A DNA stretch of 37,682 nt from Halorubrum kocurii JCM 14978 (GTDB lineage Archaea > Halobacteriota > Halobacteria > Halobacteriales > Haloferacaceae), in the NCBI RefSeq assembly GCF_000337355.1, contig NZ_AOJH01000093.1, positions 11,238 to 48,919 of the forward strand, read 5' to 3'. Within the stretch, counting starts at the first letter, position 1; each line of letters starts with the position of its first letter. The notes beneath the pieces are model-generated. The model was not told the origin of the DNA, ran no database searches, and was given only the letters and a program-made list of their open reading frames with translations. Made by a program: the position numbers and the translations under genes. This document shows, in pieces, positions 1 to 8,297 of this stretch.

Positions 1-294
1 GACGACGCGGTCGTCCGTACCTACGAGCTGCGCGGGCTCGCCGACGAGGCCGTCGGCGCGATCCGAGCCGCAACGGCCGAGCCGGACGCCGACGCGGTGT
101 TCGCCGCGGCGGGCTCGGCCGCCGACGGGACCGAGGTGTCCGCCTCCGTCACCGACGGCGGAGCCCCCGCCGAGGGCCAGTCGGGCCTCCTCGTCGCGAC
201 GGCGGACGGAGTCTCGACGGTTCGATCGGCCGTTTCGGACGTGTCGGCCGCGCTCGACGCCGCGCTGGAACCGATCGACGGCGGCTCCAAGTAA
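1..294 (+). CDS. C-terminal fragment of an unidentified protein
   Basis: The window opens inside a reading frame (frame 1) that runs without interruption to a TAA at 292-294, so only the last 97 residues are present. The fragment is rich in Ala, Asp and Ser with no Cys or clear motif. It looks like a small alpha/beta domain ending in a helix and a short Gly-Ser tail. It lies upstream of mptE on the same strand with 186 bases between. I cannot name the family; the codon use and continuous acidic frame support a real gene end. Confidence 0.6.
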   Translation, partial: DDAVVRTYELRGLADEAVGAIRAATAEPDADAVFAAAGSAADGTEVSASVTDGGAPAEGQSGLLVATADGVSTVRSAVSDVSAALDAALEPIDGGSK

Positions 295-297
295 GAG

Positions 298-305
298 AAA
301 GTTTA
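298..305 (+). promoter_or_regulatory. Box A-like element after the first stop codon
   Basis: AAAGTTTA lies four bases after the stop of the preceding gene. Transcription from it would start near 330, about 150 bases before the mptE ATG. It is therefore either a long-leader mptE promoter or the promoter of something small in 330-480. No convincing ORF is visible there: the in-frame GTG extension from 367 is basic and Pro/Ser-rich, unlike the protein. Confidence 0.35.
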
Positions 306-480
306 TGCCGTCGTGTAGACAACCGGTTCAGTGGACGCCGGAGGGGCACGCGGGTAGGGGTACTCTGTGCTACTCCGGCCCATACCATATTCGACCCCGC
401 CAGCGGCGGCGCCGTCCGCCGCGGCGATCGGGCGGTCGCGCTCGCCGCGGTACCGCCCCGCCGACAGCGGGGATTCACAC

Positions 481-1194
481 ATGAACTTCGAGACGTTCGA
501 GCCCGTCTACGAGGCGATCCTCGCCGACTTCGGCTTCGAGCGGGCGGCCGACGAGCGCGCCCGCGACGCGGCGGCGGCGATCGCGACGCCGTTCGCCCTC
601 GACCGGCTCGGGGACTGGCGGGGCGAGACCGTGGCGATCGCCGGCGCCGCGCCCCGCCTGTCCGACGAGGTCGATATCGCCCGTGACGCCGACGTCGTCG
701 TCGCCGCCTCCACCGCCGCCGACGCGCTGCGCGACCGCGGCGTCGCCGTCGACTGCATGGTGACCGACCTCGACAAGAACCCCGACACCGCGGCCGCGCT
801 CACGCGTGAAGGGGTCCCGGTCGCGGCCCACGCCCACGGCGACAACCTCCCCGCGGTCCGCGAGTGGCTCCCGCGGTTCGCGGACGGGGCGACGCTGGCG
901 ACGACGCAGGCGGCCCCGGTCGGTCCGGTCCGGAACCTCGGCGGGTTCACCGACGGCGACCGCGCCGCCTTCCTCGCCGACCACGTGGGCGCCGGGCGCC
1001 TCGTCTTCCCGGGCTGGAACTTCGAGGACCCGGACGTGGGGCCGATGAAGGCGCGAAAGCTCGACTGGGCCGCGCGGCTGTTGCGGTGGCTGGAGCGCCG
1101 CCGCGACGAGCGGTTCGGGATCCTCGACGGCCGCCGCGAGGGGCTCGACGCCGCGCTCGACCCGATCCTTCGCGGACGCGACAGCATGGTTTGA
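481..1194 (+). CDS. mptE: 6-hydroxymethyl-7,8-dihydropterin pyrophosphokinase, MptE/DUF115 family
   Basis: This 237-residue cytosolic enzyme would transfer pyrophosphate from ATP to 6-hydroxymethyl-dihydropterin, the step before dihydropteroate synthesis in archaeal folate/methanopterin-type cofactor synthesis. It has the layout of the archaeal DUF115 MptE family: an N-terminal helical part (1-50), then VAIAGAAPRL near residue 57, VVVAASTAADALRDRG, the conserved VTDLDKNPDT near residue 97, AHAHGDN near residue 118 and NLGGFTDGDRA near residue 152. The TDLD and HAHGDN motifs are typical of the family. The ATG at 481 is preferred because the upstream in-frame extension from 367 is not protein-like. 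The gene converges on the creatininase-family gene, with 22 bases between the stops. Confidence 0.88.
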   Translation: MNFETFEPVYEAILADFGFERAADERARDAAAAIATPFALDRLGDWRGETVAIAGAAPRLSDEVDIARDADVVVAASTAADALRDRGVAVDCMVTDLDKNPDTAAALTREGVPVAAHAHGDNLPAVREWLPRFADGATLATTQAAPVGPVRNLGGFTDGDRAAFLADHVGAGRLVFPGWNFEDPDVGPMKARKLDWAARLLRWLERRRDERFGILDGRREGLDAALDPILRGRDSMV

Positions 1195-1216
1195 TTTAAA
1201 AGGGAGTCGGAGGAGG

Positions 1217-1990
1217 CTACGCCACGCGGCCTTTCGGTAGCAGCTCCGCCCGGTCGCGGGCGTCGAGCCACTCGACGAGCCTGACGAGCTGGTCGCTCGC
1301 CGCCTCGAACAGCCGATCCGCCTTCTCCGGAGTCACGTCGGTCGGGTCGCCGAACGCGCCGTTCGCGGAGTTGTCGACCGCGTCGTAGTAGGTGCGCGCG
1401 CCGTGGACCACCGCGTCCGACCCGTCGAGGTCGACGAGCCCGTCGTCGCGGGCGTCTTCCAGCCGGTCGGTGTCGACCAGCTCCGGCGCGATGTGCGTGA
1501 TCATCGCGGTCTCCTTCGGACCCGCGTGCGGACCGTTCCGCTCGAACAAGTCGTCGACGAGCTCCGGGATCGACTCGTCCCACATCCACTCGATCGCGTA
1601 GGCCGTCTCGTCCTCGTGGAGCCGGCGCCCGACCTCCCGGAGGTGCTGAACGTTGCCGCCGTGGGCGTTCACGAACACGACGCGGTCGATCCCGTGGTAC
1701 GCGAGGTTCCGCGTGAACGACTCGACGTAGTCGCGGAACTCCGGCGGGTCGACCCACATCGTCCCCGGGAACTGCCGGTGGTGCGGGCTGACGCCGACGG
1801 GTATCGTGGGAGTGCGGACGGCGCCCGTCTCCTCGGCCGCCGCGCTCGCGAGCGCCTCGGCGATCAGGTGGTCGGTCGCCAGCGGCAGGTGCGGGCCGTG
1901 CTGTTCCGTGGAGCCGAGCGGGACGAGCGCGACGGCGCCCTCCGACAGCGCCTCCCCGAGCTCCGGCCACGTGTGGTCGGCGAGATACAT
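1217..1990 (-). CDS. Creatininase-family amidohydrolase (ArfB-like)
   Basis: The 257-residue protein belongs to the creatininase/creatinine amidohydrolase fold. Residues 27-40 ([14 protein letters not shown]) carry the expected metal ligands Glu29, His31 and Asp40. A second cluster, NAHGGN, lies near residue 123, followed by HAGPKETAM. Archaeal members include ArfB, which deformylates the FAPy nucleotide made by GTP cyclohydrolase III on the way to riboflavin and F420. This protein is a reasonable candidate for that role, but the family also covers other amide hydrolases, so the substrate is inferred. The ATG at 1990 is chosen; the frame stays open far upstream, but that translation is the antisense of nac. 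Transcription is divergent from nac. Confidence 0.75.
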   Translation of the reverse strand: MYLADHTWPELGEALSEGAVALVPLGSTEQHGPHLPLATDHLIAEALASAAAEETGAVRTPTIPVGVSPHHRQFPGTMWVDPPEFRDYVESFTRNLAYHGIDRVVFVNAHGGNVQHLREVGRRLHEDETAYAIEWMWDESIPELVDDLFERNGPHAGPKETAMITHIAPELVDTDRLEDARDDGLVDLDGSDAVVHGARTYYDAVDNSANGAFGDPTDVTPEKADRLFEAASDQLVRLVEWLDARDRAELLPKGRVA

Positions 1991-2033
1991 ACCCGGCCTC
2001 GGGTTCGGGCACGTATGAACCCCGCTCTCTCGG

Positions 2034-2077
2034 TCGGGTTCGCCGGGAGCGGTGGTCGGGTTCGCCGGGAGCGGTGG
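2034..2077. repeat. 22-bp tandem duplication in the creatininase/nac divergent region
   Basis: Two exact 22-base copies, 2034-2055 and 2056-2077, lie between the divergent start codons. They sit upstream of both promoters. No function can be assigned. Confidence 0.8.
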
Positions 2078-2130
2078 TCGCGATCGACTCCGAACGGTTC
2101 CGACCGACGCCGCCGTCCCGTGTCGCCACC

Positions 2131-2138
2131 CTTTTTGT
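2131..2138 (+). promoter_or_regulatory. nac box A
   Basis: The T-rich CTTTTTGT element is 24-31 bases before the nac ATG, matching leaderless transcription starting at or next to the start codon. Confidence 0.6.
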
Positions 2139-2161
2139 GTCTTCCCGCCGAATTCGGGCGC

Positions 2162-2581
2162 ATGTTCGGAGGAGGCGGCATGAACCCGCGAAAGATGAAA
2201 CAGATGATGAAACAGATGGGGATCGACGTCGAGGAGCTCGACGCCGAGCGGGTCGTCATCGAGACGGCCGACGGCGACGACCTCGTCTTCGACGGCGCCC
2301 AGGTGACCAAGATGGACGCCCAGGGTCAGGAGACCTACCAGATCGTGGGCTCGCCCGACGCCGTCGCCGACGCCGGCGCCGGCGGAAGCGCCTCGGCGGT
2401 TGAGGGGGATTCGGGCGCGGCGGCGATCGAGGACGACGGCGACGACGCGGGCGACGCCGGGATCCCCGACGAGGACGTGGCGCTGGTCGCCGAGCGCGCG
2501 GGCGTCCCGAAGTCGACGGCCCGCGAGGCCTTGGAGGACGCCGACGGCGACCTCGCGGCCGCGATCGCGGAGCTGGAGTGA
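2162..2581 (+). CDS. nac: Archaeal nascent polypeptide-associated complex protein
   Basis: The 139-residue homologue of alpha-NAC would dimerise and bind nascent chains at the ribosome exit tunnel. Residues 7-64 form the NAC domain, beginning [16 protein letters not shown] and followed by the strand-rich [21 protein letters not shown]. An acidic Ala/Asp linker follows. Residues 101-139 ([15 protein letters not shown]...LAAAIAELE) form a C-terminal UBA domain, the standard archaeal layout and length. The leaderless ATG is supported by box A at 2131. trmI begins 10 bases after the stop, so the two are probably co-transcribed. Confidence 0.95.
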   Translation: MFGGGGMNPRKMKQMMKQMGIDVEELDAERVVIETADGDDLVFDGAQVTKMDAQGQETYQIVGSPDAVADAGAGGSASAVEGDSGAAAIEDDGDDAGDAGIPDEDVALVAERAGVPKSTAREALEDADGDLAAAIAELE

Positions 2582-2591
2582 CTGATCCGGC

Positions 2592-3332
2592 GTGACGGAC
2601 GCCGCGTACCTGCTGGTCCACGAGGACCGAGAGTACCTGCTTGAGCCGGGCGAGGAGTTCGGTACGGACCTCGGCGTGCTCGAGGTCCCCGACGACGCGG
2701 AGGGCGGCGACACCGTCGAGACGCATCTCGGCACCGCCTTCGAGGTCCGCGAGCTCCGCGGCCCCGACCTCTTCAACCACCTCGAACGCACCGGCGCCCC
2801 GATGATGCCCCGCGACGTGGGGCTCGTGATGGGCCACACCGGCGCGTCCGGCGGCGACCGCGTCCTCGACGCCGGCACGGGGACGGGGATCCTCGCGGCG
2901 TACCTCGGCCGCGCCGGCGCCGACGTGACCACCTACGAGATCGACGCCGAGTTCGCCGAGGTCGCCCGCGGGAACATGGCGACCGCCGGCGTGACGGACC
3001 GCGTCGAGGTCCGCACCGGGGACCTCACCGAGGAGCTGGACGCGCTCGCCGACGAGGACCCCTTCGACGTGCTAACGCTCGACACGGGCGACGCCCCGGC
3101 GGTTGTCGAACGTGCGGACGACCTGCTCGCGTCCGGCGGGCGCCTCGCCGTCTACTCCCCGTTCGTCGAGGGGACCCGCGAGGCCGCCCTCGCCGCCCGC
3201 GAGGCCGGCTTCGAGGGCGTCGAGACCCTCGAGACGATCCAGCGCGAGATGGACTTCTCCGACCGCGGCTCCCGCCCCTCCACCGCGGGCGTCGGCCACA
3301 CCGGCTACCTGGTGTTCGGCCGGGCGCCGTAG
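2592..3332 (+). CDS. trmI: tRNA (adenine-N1)-methyltransferase TrmI
   Basis: The 246-residue SAM-dependent Rossmann methyltransferase should make m1A at positions 57/58 of tRNA as a homotetramer. The N-terminal 70 residues form the small beta domain of the family. The SAM-binding loop VLDAGTGTGILAAYLGR lies near residues 93-109, followed by the acidic ribose contact in TTYEIDAEFAEVAR and the catalytic-strand motif VLTLDTGDAP near residues 157-166. The C-terminal SRPSTAGVGHTGYLVFGR is also characteristic. The start is the GTG at 2592, ten bases after nac and with no separate promoter, so it probably belongs to the nac operon. Confidence 0.88.
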   Translation: MTDAAYLLVHEDREYLLEPGEEFGTDLGVLEVPDDAEGGDTVETHLGTAFEVRELRGPDLFNHLERTGAPMMPRDVGLVMGHTGASGGDRVLDAGTGTGILAAYLGRAGADVTTYEIDAEFAEVARGNMATAGVTDRVEVRTGDLTEELDALADEDPFDVLTLDTGDAPAVVERADDLLASGGRLAVYSPFVEGTREAALAAREAGFEGVETLETIQREMDFSDRGSRPSTAGVGHTGYLVFGRAP

Positions 3333-3378
3333 CCCACGACGGCGCAACGTTCTTTCCGGCTCCGCCGCCACAAAGCGT

Positions 3379-4410
3379 ATGATCCCGCCGACGAACGGGG
3401 ACGGCTCCTCGGATACCGAGAGCGACGCCCCCTCCGAAGTCACCGCCGCGCTCGACGAGGTCGACGAGGGGCTCGACGACGCGGTCGAATCGGCGCTCGC
3501 CGGGCGGGCCGAGGTCGTCGCCGTCGGCGTCCCCCTCGGGCTCCTCCCGCCGGTCCTCGCGGCCCGGGAACGGACCGAGGACGACGCGCCGTGGCGGATC
3601 GCCTGCCGCCCGGGCGTCGCCGACGTGCTCGGTCGCGCGTTCGTCCTCGGCACCGAGGTCGCCGAGGCGGTCGCAGAGGGCGCGGTCGAACTGCGAACGG
3701 CGGCCGCCCTCCGGACCGAGGCGGAGGGCGCCGACTCCGAACGGCTCCTGTTCGCGACCCCCGACCGCGTCGACGCGGTCGCCGGTCCGGAGGGAACGCG
3801 GACGCTCGTGTCGGAGGAGGCGCCGGAGCGCGCCGCGCCCGCCGCCCGGGCGGTGCGCGAGCGGTTCGCGGCGGCGGCGCCCGCGTCGGTCGACATGCCC
3901 CCGCGAAGCCGCCTGGTCGCGGCCGCCCGCGAGGCGCTCGACGACCGGTTCGCGGACGACGTGGCGGCCGCGCTCGACGCTCTACCGTACGGCGCGGTCG
4001 GGCGGAGCGGCGCGGTCACCGACCGGACGCTCCTCGTCGCGATGGCGGCGCGCCACGACCACCTGCTGTGGGACCTCCGGCGGTGGATCGGCGACGAGTC
4101 GGACGCGGGCGGCGGAAGCGGCGACGTGGGCGTCGGGATCGCCGCCGGACAGGACCTCACCGCCGACCGGCGGGCCCTCGTGCGGCGCGGCCTGATCGAG
4201 GCGATCAAGGTGCCCGCGGGCGACGGCCGTCCGCAGCTCCGGCTCCGCGCGGTCGACGACGCGCTGCTCCGTGCGAGACCGGAGGAGGTGCTCAGCGTGC
4301 TCCGCGGCCGGTTCGCGCTCCCGGTCGACGGGGACGGCCGGATCCGGGGACCGGCCGGGCGCGACGAGCGGCGGCCGGTGTGGGAGCGGGCGCGACGTGA
4401 CAAGAACTAA
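3379..4410 (+). CDS. TbsP/DUF5821-like transcriptional regulator
   Basis: The 343-residue protein has the outline I associate with the haloarchaeal TbsP/DUF5821 family. A Rossmann-like N-terminal part ends in LLFATPDRVDAV. A linker follows (RSRLVAAAREALDDRFADD). The C-terminal half looks like a winged helix: VTDRTLLVAMAARHDHLLWDL, then LTADRRALVRRGLIEAIKV, then a basic wing GDGRPQLRLR. TbsP is known in Haloferax as a regulator of central carbon genes working with TrmB. This copy is longer, with a disordered acidic N-terminus and a basic C-terminal tail, so it may be a paralogue. Family membership comes from pattern recognition; targets are unknown. It follows trmI by 46 bases. Confidence 0.55.
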   Translation: MIPPTNGDGSSDTESDAPSEVTAALDEVDEGLDDAVESALAGRAEVVAVGVPLGLLPPVLAARERTEDDAPWRIACRPGVADVLGRAFVLGTEVAEAVAEGAVELRTAAALRTEAEGADSERLLFATPDRVDAVAGPEGTRTLVSEEAPERAAPAARAVRERFAAAAPASVDMPPRSRLVAAAREALDDRFADDVAAALDALPYGAVGRSGAVTDRTLLVAMAARHDHLLWDLRRWIGDESDAGGGSGDVGVGIAAGQDLTADRRALVRRGLIEAIKVPAGDGRPQLRLRAVDDALLRARPEEVLSVLRGRFALPVDGDGRIRGPAGRDERRPVWERARRDKN

Positions 4411-4435
4411 CTCCCGGCGGCGCCCCCGAACGGGT

Positions 4436-5557
4436 ATGCCGAACTTCTCCGACAGGGTCGAGCGGATCTCCATCAGCGGGATCCGCGAGGTGTTCGAGGC
4501 GGCCGGCGACGACGCGATCAACCTCGGGCTCGGGCAGCCGGATTTCCCGACGCCGGACCACGCGCGACGGGCCGCGGTCGACGCCATCGAGTCTGGGAAG
4601 GCCGACGCCTACACCGAGAACAAGGGAACCCGGTCGCTCCGCGAGGCGATCGCCGAGAAACACCGGACTGACCAGGGGATCGACCTCGACCCCGGAAACG
4701 TGATCGCCACCGCGGGCGGGAGCGAGGCCCTTCACATCGCACTGGAGGCGCACGTCGACGCCGACGACGAGGTGCTGATCCCGGATCCCGGGTTCGTCTC
4801 GTACGACGCGCTGACGAAGCTGACGGGCGCCGAGCCGGTCCCGGTCCCGCTGCGCGACGACCTCACCATCGACCCCGCCGCGATCGAGGCGGCGATCACC
4901 GACGACACCGCGGCGTTCGTGGTAAACTCGCCCGGCAACCCCACCGGGGCGGTCTCCTCCGAGGAGGACGTGCGCGAGTTCGCGCGGATCGCCGACGAGC
5001 ACGACGTGCTCTGCGTCTCCGACGAGGTGTACGAGTACACCGTCTTCGACGGGACGCACCGCTCGCCGGTCGAGTTCGCCGAGACCGACAACGTCGTCGT
5101 GGTCAACTCCGCCTCGAAGCTGTTCTCGATGACGGGTTGGCGGCTCGGGTGGGTGTACGGCTCCGCGGAGCGCGTGGAGCGGATGCTGCGCGTCCACCAG
5201 TACGCGCAGGCCTGCGCCTCGGCGCCGGCCCAGTACGCCGCCGAGGCCGCGCTGCGGGGCGACCGGGAGGTCGTCGGCGAGATGACCGCCTCCTTCGAGC
5301 GGCGCCGCGACCTCCTCCTCGACGGCTTCGACGACATCGGGATCGACTGCCCGACGCCGCAGGGCGCGTTTTACGCGATGCCGCGGGTCCCCGAGGGGTT
5401 CGTCGACGAGTGTCTCGACCGCGGCGTGGTCGTCGTGCCCGGCGAGGCGTTCGGCGAGGGCGGGCGCGGCCACGCCCGGATCTCGTACGCGACCGACGAG
5501 AGCGAGCTCCGCGAGGCGCTCGACGTGATGGCGCAGGCCTACGAGGCGTCGACGTAG
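4436..5557 (+). CDS. Class I PLP-dependent aminotransferase (aspartate-type)
   Basis: The 373-residue fold-type I aminotransferase probably uses aspartate and 2-oxoglutarate. Visible motifs are the substrate-loop LGLGQPDFPTPDH (residues 30-42), NSPGNPTGAVSS near residue 163, the SDEVYEY aspartate/tyrosine pair that binds the PLP ring, the Schiff-base lysine Lys228 in NSASKLFSMTGWRLGW, and the carboxylate-binding Arg348 in HARISYA. Length is normal for aspartate aminotransferases of subgroup I-gamma, a group with broad specificity, so aromatic or alanine substrates remain possible. The ATG at 4436 follows the regulator gene by 25 bases. Confidence 0.88.
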   Translation: MPNFSDRVERISISGIREVFEAAGDDAINLGLGQPDFPTPDHARRAAVDAIESGKADAYTENKGTRSLREAIAEKHRTDQGIDLDPGNVIATAGGSEALHIALEAHVDADDEVLIPDPGFVSYDALTKLTGAEPVPVPLRDDLTIDPAAIEAAITDDTAAFVVNSPGNPTGAVSSEEDVREFARIADEHDVLCVSDEVYEYTVFDGTHRSPVEFAETDNVVVVNSASKLFSMTGWRLGWVYGSAERVERMLRVHQYAQACASAPAQYAAEAALRGDREVVGEMTASFERRRDLLLDGFDDIGIDCPTPQGAFYAMPRVPEGFVDECLDRGVVVVPGEAFGEGGRGHARISYATDESELREALDVMAQAYEAST

Positions 5558-5594
5558 CCGCGCGGCGGGCGGTCGCCACGCGGTCGCGAAATAC

Positions 5595-5609
5595 TGGCAA
5601 CACCTGCCA
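5595..5609. promoter_or_regulatory. Inverted repeat upstream of the SAM synthetase gene
   Basis: TGGCA-ACACC-TGCCA is a perfect 5-bp inverted repeat with a 5-base spacer. It lies about 45 bases upstream of the mat box A. It is in the right place for an operator, but there is no comparative support. Confidence 0.3.
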
Positions 5610-5653
5610 AACGATAACTGAAGAGCATTAGCCGGTCGCGGGAGGTTTCCGCA

Positions 5654-5661
5654 AGTTATAC
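5654..5661 (+). promoter_or_regulatory. mat box A
   Basis: The AGTTATAC core sits 27-34 bases before the ATG at 5688, with an A/C-rich upstream flank. This fits a leaderless or nearly leaderless transcript. Confidence 0.65.
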
Positions 5662-5687
5662 TGCCGCCGGCCAAGTACCGAAGCGTA

Positions 5688-6890
5688 ATGGACCGGAACA
5701 TTCAGGTCAGCCGCCTCGATCGGCGAGCGGTCGAGGACCAGGAGGTCGAGATCGTCGAGCGGAAGGGTATCGGACACCCGGACTCGATCTGCGACGGTAT
5801 CGCGGAGTCGGTGTCGCGGGCGCTCTCGCAGCTTTACTTGGACCGCGTCGGGAAAGTGCTTCACTACAACACCGACGAGACGCAGCTGGTGGCCGGTCGC
5901 GCCGCGCCCGCCTACGGCGGCGGCGAGGTCGTCGAGCCGCTCTACGTGCTCATCGTCGGGCGCGCCACGAAGGAGTACGAGGGAGCGCAGATCCCCGTCG
6001 ACTCGACCGCGCTGGCGGCCGCCCGCGACTACCTCTCCGAGGCGATTCCGGAGCTCGAGTACGGCACCGACGTGGTCGTCGACGTGAGGCTCGGCGAGGG
6101 GTCGGGCGACCTGCAGGACGTGTTCGGTGAGGAGACACAGCAGGTGCCGATGTCGAACGACACCTCCTTCGGCGTCGGCCACGCCCCGCTGACCGAGACG
6201 GAGACCATCGTCCACGAGGCCGAGCGCGAGCTCAACACGACCTACCACGCCGACCACCCCGAGCTCGGGCCGGACGTGAAGATCATGGGGAAACGCGAGG
6301 GCGACCGGATCGACATCACCGTCGCGGCCGCGATGGTCGACCGGTACGTCGACGACCTCGACGAGTACGACGACGCCGTCGAGAACGTCCGCGAGTTCGT
6401 CACCGAGCTGGCCGAGGCGCGCACGGACCGCGAGGTCCACGTCGACGTCAACACCGCCGACGACTACGAGGAGGGATCGGTGTACCTCACCGTCACCGGC
6501 ACCTCCGCCGAGCACGGTGACGACGGCTCCGTCGGCCGGGGGAACCGCGCCAACGGGCTCATCACGCCGAACCGCCCCATGTCCATGGAGGCGACCTCCG
6601 GCAAGAACCCCGTCAACCACATCGGGAAGATCTACAACCTCCTGTCGACCCGGATCGCGGAGTCCGTCACCGAGGAGGTCGACGGGATCCGCGACCTGCA
6701 GGTCCGCCTGCTCTCGCAGATCGGACGCCCGATCGACGAGCCCCACGTCGCCGACGCGCAGCTCGTCACCGAGGAGGGGCTGGACATCGACGACATCGAG
6801 GAGGAGGTCGTCGCCATCGTCGACGAGGAGCTGGCGAACGTCACCGACGTGACCCGGAGCGTCATCGACGGCGACGTGTCGACGTTCTGA
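5688..6890 (+). CDS. mat: S-adenosylmethionine synthetase, archaeal type
   Basis: The 400-residue enzyme makes S-adenosylmethionine from ATP and methionine. It belongs to the archaeal MAT family, which shares only catalytic residues with the bacterial/eukaryotic enzyme. Recognisable stretches are [18 protein letters not shown] (residues 24-41), [14 protein letters not shown] near residue 59, [14 protein letters not shown] near residue 154 and the long conserved block from [15 protein letters not shown] through [14 protein letters not shown] (about residues 284-323). Length is the family norm. It has its own promoter. TrmI and other methyltransferases in the cell depend on its product. Confidence 0.96.
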   Translation: MDRNIQVSRLDRRAVEDQEVEIVERKGIGHPDSICDGIAESVSRALSQLYLDRVGKVLHYNTDETQLVAGRAAPAYGGGEVVEPLYVLIVGRATKEYEGAQIPVDSTALAAARDYLSEAIPELEYGTDVVVDVRLGEGSGDLQDVFGEETQQVPMSNDTSFGVGHAPLTETETIVHEAERELNTTYHADHPELGPDVKIMGKREGDRIDITVAAAMVDRYVDDLDEYDDAVENVREFVTELAEARTDREVHVDVNTADDYEEGSVYLTVTGTSAEHGDDGSVGRGNRANGLITPNRPMSMEATSGKNPVNHIGKIYNLLSTRIAESVTEEVDGIRDLQVRLLSQIGRPIDEPHVADAQLVTEEGLDIDDIEEEVVAIVDEELANVTDVTRSVIDGDVSTF

Positions 6891-6940
6891 GCCGGGAGGG
6901 GCGGCGGCGCGCTTTCGAAGCGGGGAGACGGCCGACCGCA

Positions 6941-6950
6941 ACCGATTTGA
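6941..6950 (+). promoter_or_regulatory. Box A-like element deciding the GTG start at 6974
   Basis: ACCGATTTGA lies 24-33 bases before the GTG at 6974. A transcript from here would begin at that GTG, so the in-frame start at 6947 would lie outside it. Confidence 0.45.
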
Positions 6951-6973
6951 GGAGCGGCCGAGTCGGTTCGCGT

Positions 6974-7426
6974 GTGACGCGGGTGTGTCTCCTCGGCGAC
7001 CCCGACGTGAACCTCACCTACGAGCTGCTGTCCCGCGAGACGGCCCGGGACGCGCTCGCGACCTACGACATCGAGGAGCCGTACGAGAACAGCGTCGCCG
7101 TCGACACCGTGAGCCTCGGCGCGGCGGTGTCGCTTTTGAACGACCTCAACTGGTACCTCGTCCGCTTCGCCGACGAGGCGCTCGTCCGCGAGCCCTCGGT
7201 CTCCGCCGACGAGTGGCTCTCCCGCGACCTCGCCCGCGAGGTGCGCGACGGCGCGGTCCCGCCCGAGGAGACCGACCAGCGCCTGAAGGTGTTCGGGCTC
7301 GTCGACGGCAGACCGGTCGAGCCCCTCTACGTTCGCCGGACGCAGGGCGAGACGCCCGAGTACGACCTCCGCGACGTCGACGAGACGGTGATCGTCCGGG
7401 TGAGCGAGTCGGAGTTCTCGGGGTAG
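6974..7426 (+). CDS. Conserved haloarchaeal protein (DUF5804-like)
   Basis: The 150-residue acidic protein starts VTRVCLLGDPDVNLTYELLS and contains AVDTVSLGAAVSLLNDLNWYLVRF and YDLRDVDETVIVRVSESEF, which I associate with the DUF5804 family confined to haloarchaea. No catalytic motif, cysteine cluster or membrane segment is visible. A mixed alpha/beta fold is likely. The GTG start at 6974 is preferred over 6947 because a box A-like element lies about 25 bases upstream and family members begin with this TRVC strand. Function is unknown. Confidence 0.75.
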   Translation: MTRVCLLGDPDVNLTYELLSRETARDALATYDIEEPYENSVAVDTVSLGAAVSLLNDLNWYLVRFADEALVREPSVSADEWLSRDLAREVRDGAVPPEETDQRLKVFGLVDGRPVEPLYVRRTQGETPEYDLRDVDETVIVRVSESEFSG

Positions 7427-7503
7427 GTCGGGGGTGGCTCGCGGTGCCTCGGTGTCTTGTGGTGGCTCGGCGTCTCGGAGGGCCCGCGCTTCCGCCGGAG
7501 ACG

Positions 7504-7511
7504 GGTTAAAA
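7504..7511 (+). promoter_or_regulatory. Box A of the MBL-like gene
   Basis: GGTTAAAA is 24-31 bases before the ATG at 7535, supporting that start over the longer frame opening at 7457. Confidence 0.6.
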
Positions 7512-7534
7512 AGGATCCGGGCCGAACACGGGGT

Positions 7535-8233
7535 ATGGGAATGAAAGCTGACGGCGACGCGAACCTCCACGAGATCGATCGCTTCGGCCGGGGCGTCGGC
7601 TGGATCGCGTACCCGGACGAGGCGATGGAGCGGGCGAGCCACGCGGTCGCGGTCCCGAACGAGGAGACCGAGACGGACGACGTGTGGGTGTTCGACCCGG
7701 TCGACGCCCCCGGGCTCGACGACCTCCTCGCGGACCTCGGTACGGTCGCAGGCGTCGTGATCGGCCTCGACCGCCACAAGCGCGACTGCGCGGCGATCGC
7801 GAACCGACACGACGTCCCCGTCTACGTCGCCGACTGGATGACCGGCGTCGCGAGCGAGCTCGACGCGCCCGTCGAGCGCTTCGGCTCGCGGCTGGCGGAC
7901 TCGGGGTTCGAGGCGTTCCGGATCCGGGACTCGTCGGTCCCGCCGTGGCAGGAGGTCGGGTTCTTCGACGGCGAGACGCTGATCGTCCCCGAGTCGCTCG
8001 GCTCCGCGTCCTACTTCCGGGGCGCTCGCGAGCGAATCGGCGTCCACCCGATGCTTCGGCTGACGCCGCCGACCGAGGCGCTCTCCGGGCTGAACCCGGA
8101 GCGGGTGCGCGTGGGTCACGGCGTCGGCGTCGACGAGCGGGCCGCCCTCGCCGTCGAGGACGCGCTCTCCGGCTCGCGGCGAAAGGCGCCCGGGCTGTAC
8201 GCGAAGACCCTCCGGTCGGCGATCGGGATCTGA
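7535..8233 (+). CDS. Degenerate metallo-beta-lactamase-like protein
   Basis: The 232-residue conserved haloarchaeal protein has the order of elements of a metallo-beta-lactamase fold. An opening strand leads to NEETETDDVWVFDPVDAPG. Then GVVIGLDRHKRDCAAIANRHDVPVYVADW (residues 73-101) is where an MBL protein would have THxHxDH followed by a helix and 'vPVYV'. FFDGETLIVPESLG (143-156) follows, and finally VRVGHGVGV (191-199) with the closing GHG. The canonical metal ligands are mostly replaced (LDRHKRD instead of HxHxDH), so it may bind metal differently or not at all. The family assignment is inference. The next gene follows 64 bases later and may be co-transcribed. Confidence 0.6.
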   Translation: MGMKADGDANLHEIDRFGRGVGWIAYPDEAMERASHAVAVPNEETETDDVWVFDPVDAPGLDDLLADLGTVAGVVIGLDRHKRDCAAIANRHDVPVYVADWMTGVASELDAPVERFGSRLADSGFEAFRIRDSSVPPWQEVGFFDGETLIVPESLGSASYFRGARERIGVHPMLRLTPPTEALSGLNPERVRVGHGVGVDERAALAVEDALSGSRRKAPGLYAKTLRSAIGI

Positions 8234-8297
8234 CCGTGATGAGCGTCGCCCCCTGTCCGTCGGCGTCCGGCTCCCGACCGACGAGCCCCGCCCGCCC

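Noticed and set aside
367-480. N-terminal extension of MptE from the GTG at 367
   Set aside because: The added residues are basic and Pro/Ala/Ser-rich, and the family starts near MNFETFEPVY.
1991-2932. N-terminal extension of the creatininase-family protein
   Set aside because: The open frame upstream is antisense to nac and trmI, and a Met matching the family start is at 1990.
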